A stretch of 5,177 bases of DNA from Candidatus Kapaibacterium sp. (lineage in GTDB: Bacteria; Bacteroidota; Ignavibacteria; Kapaibacteriales; Kapaibacteriaceae), in assembly GCA_030830285.1 (NCBI GenBank), contig JAURNF010000015.1, positions 1 through 5,177 on the forward strand, in the 5' to 3' direction. Both the position numbers and the translations under genes were made by a program. This document shows, piece after piece, positions 1 through 5,177 of the stretch (its first letter is position 1; every line of letters starts with the position of its first letter). The notes beneath the pieces were generated by a model that saw only the letters and a list, made by a program, of their open reading frames with translations, did not search any database and was not told where the DNA came from.

Positions 1-2435
1 ACGCTCGCACGCGCACTGTTGTGCTCGACTTGCGACATCGCGATAAGACACTCGCAGCAGAGCTTCGCGTGGTGAGTCCGACACGCATCGAGGGCTATCG
101 TCGCAGCGAAGCATGGGCACGTGATCAACACGTGTACTTCGTGATGGAGTTTTCCGAGCCCCTTACCGCATGCACCGTACCGGGTCGCCCACGGTTGAAG
201 CCTGGATCTACACTCACACGTAATGACATAGCTGCACTGTTGACGTTTCGCGCGACATCATCACCATTGCTTGTGAAGGTTGGCATTTCATCCGTTGATG
301 TTCAGGGGGCTTACCGCAACCTTGTTGAAGAGTTACCGCATTGGGACTTCGAGCGCGTGCGACGTGAAGCAACACGCGCATGGAACAACGAGCTTGGCCG
401 CATCGTCGTGCAAGGTGGCACCGACGCACAACTGCGGAACTTCTACACGGCACTGTACCACACGATGGTGGTGCCCAATGTGATGTCGGATGTGGATGGA
501 CGCTACCGTGGTCGCGATGACAAGATCCACACGTCGGTTGACCACACGCAGTACACCGTGTTTAGTCTGTGGGATACCTTCCGCGCAGCACATCCGCTCT
601 ACACGCTGATCGACAGCGTGCGCACGCGCGACTATGTGCGAACGTTTCTTACGCAGTATCAGCAGGGCGGACGTCTCCCAGTGTGGGAGTTGAGCGCGAA
701 CGAAACCGATTGCATGATTGGCTATCACAGCATCCCTGTGATCACTGATGCACTCGTAAAGGGCATCACCGACTTCGATACAACACTTGCACTCAACGCG
801 ATGATGGCGAGTGCAACGTGGAATCATCTCGGACTACCTGCGTACATGGCGCGCGGATACATCGGCGTTGATGACGAACACGAGTCGGTATCGAAGACCC
901 TTGAGTATGCGTTTGATGATTGGTGCATCTCCGAGGTAGCGCGCATGCTTGGTCGCACCGATGTAATGCAGACCTATGCGCGACGCGCTGCATCGTATCG
1001 CAACATCTACGATCCTGAGTCCGGCTTCATGCGTCCACGACGTAATGGTGATTGGCTTGCGCGGTTTGATCCACGCGAAGTGAACAACCACTATACCGAG
1101 GCAAACAGTTGGCAGTATTCGTTCTTTGTGCCGCACGACATCCCGGGCATGACCACCATGATGGGAGGTCCGGATGCGACGGAGCGCAAGCTCGACGCCT
1201 TGTTTACTGCACCCACGTCGACGACGGGTCGTACGCAGGCAGACATCACGGGATTGATCGGACAGTACGCACATGGCAATGAGCCGAGTCACCACATGGC
1301 GTATCTCTACAACTACATCGGCAAGCCGTGGAAGACGCAGCGGCTGGTGCGGCAGATTATGGACAGTCTGTATGCAATCGGACCCCGGGGATTGCCTGGT
1401 AACGAAGACTGCGGTCAGATGTCGGCATGGTATGTATGGAGCGCGCTCGGACTCTACCCCGTCACACCAGGGAGTCCGTACTACGCTATCGGTTCACCCT
1501 TGTTCGACACCGCACGCGTTGCAATCGGCACGCGCTCCGTCAACATCATCGCGCAGCGCGACACACCAACGTCGATCTACGTCCGCGACGTATTGATTGA
1601 TGGCGTTGTGCAACACACCAACCTCATCGCGCATCACGATCTCGTACGTGCACGTGAAGTACGCTTCGTCATGTGTGATCAACCATACCAGCAGCGTGGT
1701 ACAACCATTGAGCACCGTGGCGCACTCGATGCACCATCGTTTGTGCATGCTCCACGCATTCGCGCAACAAACAAGCTCTTTACTGACAGCACACAGGTGA
1801 GCATCGTTGGTGAGAACGTGCGATACAGCATCAACGGTGATTCGCTTGTGCTGCCACTGCAGTGCACAGGTCCGATTACCATCGCATCAACATCGCGCAT
1901 TCACGCGCGTGCATACAACGGCGCTGATTCCAGTGGCGTAACCACTGCGGAGTACTTCCGCATCCCATCGTGGTGGGAAGTCAAACTCAACAGCGTCCCT
2001 AATCCGCAATACCTCGCAGAAGGACCCATCTCGATGATCGACGGCGTACGTGGATCCGTGATGTGGCGCAAAGGCGACTGGCATGGCATACAGGGATCGG
2101 ACATGGACGTCGAGATCCACATGGATTCAGTGCGCACCATTAGCAGCGTCGCCGCCGGCTTCTTACAGGACGTACGACCATGGATTGTGTATCCGCGACG
2201 CATCACCATTATGACCTCGCAGGACGGTCATACATGGAACAAGGTAGCCACGGCATCGAATAGCATACCCGTTACTGACATGCAAACGCAGACCATGACC
2301 ATGTCGGCAACCTTTGCGCCCGTGCGCACGCGCTTCGTGCGTGTGATCGCCACCACCTACGGCAAGCTCCCAGCGTGGCACCCCGGTGCTGGCGAGGATG
2401 CGTTTATCTTTTGCGATGAGATCGAAGTACGATGA
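1..2435 (+). CDS. GH92 alpha-mannosidase with C-terminal hexosaminidase-type and F5/8C-like domains (5' partial)
   Basis: Probable exo-acting, calcium-dependent alpha-mannosidase that removes mannose from glycans, likely secreted or periplasmic. The frame is open to the left edge (from base 3), so the true start and any signal peptide lie outside; the GTG at 21 is only the first in-window start-like codon, and residues are numbered from it. Residues 1-105 are the end of the GH92 N-terminal beta-sandwich, with the family motif GYRRSEAWA (25-33). The (alpha/alpha)6 catalytic barrel follows at about 110-560. Family signatures are GGRLPVWELSANETDCMIGYH (216-236), YTEANSWQY with Glu360 as probable acid, HGNEPSHH (418-425) and GNEDCGQMSAWY with Asp463 as probable base. 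About 575-650 resembles the chitobiase/hexosaminidase C-terminal beta domain, and about 655-804 an F5/8C-like (CBM32-like) module with DGVRGS, GFLQD and TSQDGHTW. The family is secure. The mannose linkage cleaved cannot be read from the sequence. Confidence 0.93.
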   Translation, partial: ARTRTVVLDLRHRDKTLAAELRVVSPTRIEGYRRSEAWARDQHVYFVMEFSEPLTACTVPGRPRLKPGSTLTRNDIAALLTFRATSSPLLVKVGISSVDVQGAYRNLVEELPHWDFERVRREATRAWNNELGRIVVQGGTDAQLRNFYTALYHTMVVPNVMSDVDGRYRGRDDKIHTSVDHTQYTVFSLWDTFRAAHPLYTLIDSVRTRDYVRTFLTQYQQGGRLPVWELSANETDCMIGYHSIPVITDALVKGITDFDTTLALNAMMASATWNHLGLPAYMARGYIGVDDEHESVSKTLEYAFDDWCISEVARMLGRTDVMQTYARRAASYRNIYDPESGFMRPRRNGDWLARFDPREVNNHYTEANSWQYSFFVPHDIPGMTTMMGGPDATERKLDALFTAPTSTTGRTQADITGLIGQYAHGNEPSHHMAYLYNYIGKPWKTQRLVRQIMDSLYAIGPRGLPGNEDCGQMSAWYVWSALGLYPVTPGSPYYAIGSPLFDTARVAIGTRSVNIIAQRDTPTSIYVRDVLIDGVVQHTNLIAHHDLVRAREVRFVMCDQPYQQRGTTIEHRGALDAPSFVHAPRIRATNKLFTDSTQVSIVGENVRYSINGDSLVLPLQCTGPITIASTSRIHARAYNGADSSGVTTAEYFRIPSWWEVKLNSVPNPQYLAEGPISMIDGVRGSVMWRKGDWHGIQGSDMDVEIHMDSVRTISSVAAGFLQDVRPWIVYPRRITIMTSQDGHTWNKVATASNSIPVTDMQTQTMTMSATFAPVRTRFVRVIATTYGKLPAWHPGAGEDAFIFCDEIEVR

Positions 2436-2451
2436 ACATGCCGAGCTGATC

Positions 2452-2484
2452 GTATGCCGGGGATTATATACTTACCCGGCATAC
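2452..2484 (+). terminator. Perfect 10-bp inverted repeat, possible terminator or operator
   Basis: The arms GTATGCCGGG (2452-2461) and CCCGGCATAC (2475-2484) are exact reverse complements around a 13-base AT-rich loop. The hairpin begins 16 bases after the GH92 stop codon, where a terminator would be expected, but no T-run follows, so it does not fit the classic intrinsic terminator. The loop contains TATATA (2465-2470), about 30 bases before the next start codon, which could be a promoter -10 box flanked by operator arms. The repeat is seen directly; its role as terminator, attenuator or repressor site is undecided. Confidence 0.45.
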
Positions 2485-2500
2485 ATGTAGATTGCGAGGC

Positions 2501-3409
2501 ATGCGGCTCCTCCTGCTCCTCCTCGTACTCCTCCTCGCTACCGCGGTGCACGCGCAGCTCCGTCCGTCCCGTACATGGGAGTCGGATGTGACGCGCATGC
2601 ACACTACGCAAGGCGTGATGCCCTCGCTCCGTGGTGGAGCAGAGATTCAGCGGACAATGGGTTCGTATGGTGGCGAACAGGCATGGCAGTTCCGCATGCA
2701 CGTGCAGGCAGAACCGTTCCGGTTTACTGATAGCACAGATGCAGTACAGATCACCACAACGATCGAAGCACATCAAGAGCTTACAGCAAACCCCTACAAC
2801 GACATCACGTTCAACCCGCGCGCAATGCGATGGGAAGAATACCTCTGGCTCCAGATCGGACTCCCCGCTGTGTCGCTACGCGCAGGATTTGTGCATCGAT
2901 GCAAGCACGACATCGATAACCTTGGTGGTGCTGATGAGTTCAACCCCGTCAACCCGCTCGATGCCGAACAACGCACCGTCATCCTCACGGGTCCAGCCCT
3001 CGCAGCATCCATCGCTCCCATCACCACAGTTGTCGGTACGCTGCGTGCATCAGGAGGTGTTGAGTATTTCATCAACGCTTCCGACACACGCACACCTACA
3101 TCATCCGGCGGCTCATGGTCTGGCATGCAAGGGGCTGCCTGGCTGCGAGCAGCGGCAACATATCGGTTGAGTTCGCTGCTCGCCCTGCAACTCGATGCGT
3201 TCGGCTCGATGCCCTGGTTTACATCGTATCGCACACGTCGCACCACGCTCCCATTCGATGCGCGTGCCGACCTTGCGCTTGTGCTGACGGGACGTGCGGC
3301 AACGATCCATCTCGCAGTGACTGCCGAGCGCTTCTTCGATGAGATCACGATTACACGTCCGCGCGCTACGCAGTTTGTTGGCGTTGCGGTGAAGTTCATG
3401 CCCAAGTAG
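2501..3409 (+). CDS. Secreted, probable outer-membrane beta-barrel protein of unknown function
   Basis: A 302-residue protein that I do not assign to a named family. The N-terminus is a clear Sec signal peptide: Met-Arg, a leucine-rich core (residues 3-12) and a VHA-Q site predicting cleavage after Ala18. The mature part has no further hydrophobic helix. It alternates polar and hydrophobic residues in many short segments (about 60-70, 83-93, 115-130, 158-190, 211-232, 256-275, 291-299), as expected of an outer-membrane beta-barrel. It ends in an amphipathic strand, FVGVAVKFMPK, which lacks the usual terminal aromatic residue. A distinctive motif is HRCKHDIDN (132-140), with two His and the only Cys of the mature protein. 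I chose the ATG at 2501 over an in-frame TTG at 2492 because it puts Met-Arg directly before the hydrophobic core; no convincing ribosome-binding site separates them. It follows GH92 on the same strand after 65 bp, but a link to mannan breakdown is only suggested by proximity. Confidence 0.8.
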   Translation: MRLLLLLLVLLLATAVHAQLRPSRTWESDVTRMHTTQGVMPSLRGGAEIQRTMGSYGGEQAWQFRMHVQAEPFRFTDSTDAVQITTTIEAHQELTANPYNDITFNPRAMRWEEYLWLQIGLPAVSLRAGFVHRCKHDIDNLGGADEFNPVNPLDAEQRTVILTGPALAASIAPITTVVGTLRASGGVEYFINASDTRTPTSSGGSWSGMQGAAWLRAAATYRLSSLLALQLDAFGSMPWFTSYRTRRTTLPFDARADLALVLTGRAATIHLAVTAERFFDEITITRPRATQFVGVAVKFMPK

Positions 3410-3410
3410 A

Positions 3411-3449
3411 GTGGTACATCGGCGCCCCCTATATTGCGCGCCTCACCAC
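3411..3449 (+). promoter_or_regulatory. Interrupted hairpin enclosing a TATATT promoter-like box
   Basis: In the 67-bp spacer before the lysozyme-like gene, GGCGC (3421-3425) pairs with GCGCC (3438-3442), and the outer GTGG (3411-3414) can pair with CCAC (3446-3449) across an internal loop. The loop holds TATATTG (3430-3436), close to the Bacteroidota -7 motif TAnnTTTG but one T short, about 41 bases before the start codon. No matching -33/-35 element is evident. It could be a promoter, a weak terminator of the preceding gene, or both. The pairing is visible; its function is inferred. Confidence 0.3.
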
Positions 3450-3476
3450 AGCAACACGTACATAGTAGCTGACTGA

Positions 3477-4700
3477 TTGACGACGGAACCCGTGCAACCT
3501 GATACTTCTACTTCGAGCCCACTTCGCAAGATTCTGCGAGTGATCATCACGACGATCGTTCTGGGATTCGCTGCATATGGAGCATTCCTTGCTGCAGCGC
3601 ACGTGATGCTCACGCAGGGGTGGACGACGGAGTCGGGCGTGATTGATGCCAACAGTGCATACTATGAAAACTTGCACACGAAGTACGGCAGTGCCTATGC
3701 AACCGATAGCGCATCGGTGCGCAAGCATCGCTATGAAGTGCTCGACCGCATCATGTTGCTCTCGATGTACCGTCCGGTTAACGCAGAGCACATCATGCGT
3801 GCGTACTTGCAATCCGGCGATGAGCGCATCGCATTGCGCATGCTCGATGCTGTTGATCGCTACATGCAGTTAGTTCCCGAGTATGCCACACGTGCCAGTG
3901 AGCGTGCAGCTGCGCGCGCAGGTATCACAACCAACACCTCGCGCACCAGTGTATTCGTGTGGATGAACATCGACGAATGGGGCTACCTCAAGGAAGGCAT
4001 CCGCAAGCACAAGCGTTGGATTGATTCAGCATCGCGTGCATCTGGCGTCGAAGCGCGACTCATCGTCACGTGCCTTGTAGGCGAGCAGGTGCGTAAGATC
4101 AACACACGACGTGAGATGTATAAGGGTCTGGTTGCACCACTGAAGTCGCTCTCGTTTTCGACAGCCTTCTCGTACGGGGTGACTGGTATCAAGGAATCCA
4201 CGGCTCGCATGATTGAAGAACACCTGCGCGATAGCACATCGTTGTGCTACCTCGGTGCTTCATACGAGCATCTGCTTGACTATGACACGACAGCGAGCTA
4301 CGCGAACTCATACAACGACACGCTCAGCGTCCGCGTACAGCGTCTGACCCAGCCCAACAACCACTACTACTCGTATCTCTACGCAGCGTTGTTCGTCAAG
4401 CAGATCATCGCGCAATGGGATCGCAGCGGCTATCCGATTGCCGACCGACCGGAGATTCTCGCAACCATCTTCAATCTCGGCTTTGCGAAGTCACAGCCAA
4501 AGGCAAACCCCGAAGTTGGCGGCGCCGCCTTCACCATCAGCGATGTCCCGTATTCGTTTGGGTCAATCGCATACGAGTTCTACTACTCCGGTGAGATGCT
4601 GGAGGAGTTTCCGTACCTCCCTACCGCTCCCTCCACGCCAACCACACCAGCACGCCCTGCATCGGTAGGCGTAGCCATGCGAGCCAGAGTGGGATGGTGA
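3477..4700 (+). CDS. Membrane-anchored protein with lysozyme/SLT-like C-terminal region
   Basis: A 407-residue protein from a TTG that directly follows an in-frame TGA. A GTG at 3492 is an alternative start and would keep the membrane anchor. One transmembrane helix (about residues 18-44) follows a short, probably cytoplasmic tail, placing the rest in the periplasm. Residues 60-160 are helical and unrecognised. From about 180 the pattern resembles lysozyme-fold transglycosylases: SRASGVEARLIVTCLVGEQ (186-204), with Glu203 where SLT enzymes carry the catalytic Glu; YGVTGIKESTARMIEEHL (233-250), like the SLT block G-x-x-G-h-x-Q-h-x-P-x-T-A; and YSYLYAALFVKQIIAQW (298-314) then EILATIFNLGF (326-336), like the ends of such domains. 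FGSIAYEFYYSGEMLEEFPYL (361-381) closes the domain. I recall similar proteins annotated only as hypothetical. Peptidoglycan cleavage is a hypothesis. Residues 382-407 are a Pro/Thr-rich tail that overlaps the convergent gene. Confidence 0.78.
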   Translation: MTTEPVQPDTSTSSPLRKILRVIITTIVLGFAAYGAFLAAAHVMLTQGWTTESGVIDANSAYYENLHTKYGSAYATDSASVRKHRYEVLDRIMLLSMYRPVNAEHIMRAYLQSGDERIALRMLDAVDRYMQLVPEYATRASERAAARAGITTNTSRTSVFVWMNIDEWGYLKEGIRKHKRWIDSASRASGVEARLIVTCLVGEQVRKINTRREMYKGLVAPLKSLSFSTAFSYGVTGIKESTARMIEEHLRDSTSLCYLGASYEHLLDYDTTASYANSYNDTLSVRVQRLTQPNNHYYSYLYAALFVKQIIAQWDRSGYPIADRPEILATIFNLGFAKSQPKANPEVGGAAFTISDVPYSFGSIAYEFYYSGEMLEEFPYLPTAPSTPTTPARPASVGVAMRARVGW

Positions 4701-5001
4701 TTGCGGGGTGTGTGATCATTGCATGATGCGTGATCACATACACATGCACGGGGATGTATGCCACCATGAGGAGTGCGATGCATGACCATGCGATGGTGCG
4801 TGTGCGTTGCACCCATAGCAATGCAGCGAGCGCGAGCTCGACAATCGCAGAGAGTGCAACGGCTTGGTGCGGATACGGGAGGTATGACGGATAGTATGCG
4901 ACGAACCACTCGGGCATCACGATGTGCGCTATTGCAGCACTCACAAGCAGCGTTGTCCATGCAGCGCGCGATGCGATGGTGTGACGTGGGATGTTGATCA
5001 T
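4621..5001 (-). CDS. DoxX-like four-helix membrane protein
   Basis: A 126-residue integral membrane protein with four predicted helices (about residues 13-29, 45-64, 69-90 and 101-123), the usual size and layout of DoxX-family proteins. Supporting features are the loop MPEWFVAYYPSYLPYP (29-44), like the DoxX P-x-x-F-x-x-x-h-P-x-x-L-P segment; SAIVELALAALL (51-62), with the conserved Glu55 in helix 2; R66-T-R68 before helix 3; and LRLPMQGVLVW (110-120) at the C-terminus. The family is loosely linked to quinone or redox processes; no substrate can be assigned here. The frame is open up to a start at 5061, but the ATG at 5001 is preferred because it overlaps the upstream stop as ATGA and begins near the first helix; the extra 20 residues would be polar and overlap that gene. 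Its last 80 bp lie opposite the 3' end of the rightward gene. Confidence 0.82.
   Translation of the reverse strand: MINIPRHTIASRAAWTTLLVSAAIAHIVMPEWFVAYYPSYLPYPHQAVALSAIVELALAALLWVQRTRTIAWSCIALLMVAYIPVHVYVITHHAMITHPAITIPLWLAWLRLPMQGVLVWLAWRER
4708..4741. repeat. Inverted repeat inside the DoxX-like gene, just past the convergent stop codon
   Basis: TGTGATCA (4711-4718) and TGATCACA (4731-4738) are exact reverse complements around a 12-base loop. On the plus strand the stem extends to 11 pairs (4708-4718 with 4731-4741) including one G-U. It begins 7 bases after the stop of the lysozyme-like gene, so it could help end that transcript, but no T-run follows. On the minus strand the same bases encode VITHHAMITH of the DoxX-like protein, so the symmetry may simply reflect a repeated Ile-Thr-His codon pattern. 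Confidence 0.35.
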
Positions 5002-5177
5002 CGCAACGGGAAGCCGGCCTTGCCTGCGTGGTTGAGCATCATCACAAACGGAATCCACCAAATCAGGTCGTTCGGGATGAGTGTATAACCAAACGATGCG
5101 GGTGCCGTGCCCATGACGATGTTGTAGATGTAGCCGAGCGGACCAAACACCTTGCCCATCAGACCGATCATCACGAT
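4998..5177 (-). CDS. C-terminal part of an unrecognised membrane protein (5' end outside window)
   Basis: The last 59 codons and TGA of a leftward gene that begins beyond the right edge. The visible sequence contains IGLMGKVFGPLGYIYN near the edge, then GYTLIPNDLIWWIPFVMM and a short polar end, NHAGKAGFPLR. It is rich in Gly, Ile, Met and Trp, consistent with one or two membrane or membrane-lining segments, and NDLIWWIPF looks like a conserved family motif, although I cannot name the family with confidence. Its TGA (4998-5000) overlaps the ATG of the DoxX-like gene as ATGA, so the two are almost certainly co-transcribed and probably translationally coupled, suggesting related membrane functions. 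Codon use resembles the neighbours and the frame is uninterrupted, which supports a real gene end. Confidence 0.72.
   Translation of the reverse strand: MVMIGLMGKVFGPLGYIYNIVMGTAPASFGYTLIPNDLIWWIPFVMMLNHAGKAGFPLR

Noticed and set aside
333..1295. Long open frames on the minus strand opposite the GH92 gene (333-827 and 834-1295)
   Set aside because: The plus-strand frame carries clear GH92 motifs throughout; the minus-strand translations are rich in His, Arg and Cys with no domain pattern, as expected of antisense shadows in GC-rich codons.
2492..2500. TTG start three codons upstream for the secreted protein
   Set aside because: It adds only Met-Arg-Gly before an ATG that gives a standard signal peptide; no ribosome-binding site favours it. 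It cannot be fully excluded.
2794..3405. 203-codon minus-strand frame opposite the secreted-protein gene
   Set aside because: No signal peptide, membrane segment or recognisable motif, whereas the plus strand has a clear signal peptide and barrel-like pattern.
4711..4738. CRP-like site (TGTGA ... TCACA)
   Set aside because: The half-sites match the CRP consensus, but the spacing is 18 bases, not 6, and they lie within coding sequence far from any start codon.
4583..4960. 125-codon minus-strand frame overlapping the DoxX-like gene in another frame
   Set aside because: The translation is rich in Cys, His and Arg with no hydrophobic helices; the competing frame encodes a coherent four-helix membrane protein.
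5002..5061. Upstream start at 5061 for the DoxX-like gene
   Set aside because: The extra 20 residues are polar and would overlap the upstream membrane-protein gene in another frame; the ATGA junction at 4998-5001 is a more typical operon arrangement.

Overview
The window holds five protein-coding genes and no RNA genes, mobile elements or CRISPR arrays. Three genes read rightward: a 5'-truncated glycoside hydrolase family 92 (GH92) alpha-mannosidase, a secreted and probably outer-membrane protein of unknown function, and a membrane-anchored protein with a lysozyme-like (SLT-type) C-terminal region. Two membrane-protein genes read leftward from the right edge: the 3' end of an unrecognised gene, then a complete DoxX-like four-helix protein coupled to it by an ATGA overlap.

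The likely source is a moderately GC-rich, Gram-negative member of the Bacteroidota/Chlorobi/Kapabacteria (FCB) side of the tree. The grounds are a GH92 enzyme carrying the beta-hexosaminidase-type C-terminal module common in that group, a barrel-like secreted protein, little visible Shine-Dalgarno sequence and probable use of a TTG start. This is inference from style; no marker gene is present.

Layout: 1-2435 is the GH92 enzyme. 2436-2500 is a short spacer with a perfect 10-bp inverted repeat around an AT-rich loop. 2501-3409 is the secreted protein. 3410-3476 is a second short spacer with a weaker hairpin around a TATATT box. 3477-4700 is the lysozyme-like protein. 4621-5001 (minus) is the DoxX-like gene, which overlaps the end of the previous gene tail to tail by 80 bp. 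4998-5177 (minus) is the end of the next membrane-protein gene. There is no gene-free stretch above 70 bp.

The three rightward genes share an envelope theme (glycan trimming, outer membrane, possible peptidoglycan cleavage), but the spacers have their own hairpins and promoter-like boxes, so a single operon is not demonstrated. The most notable points are the convergent overlap that supplies the whole 26-residue tail of the lysozyme-like protein, that protein's poorly characterised family, and the hairpins enclosing TATA-like boxes in both rightward spacers. I saw no clear new multi-gene system.
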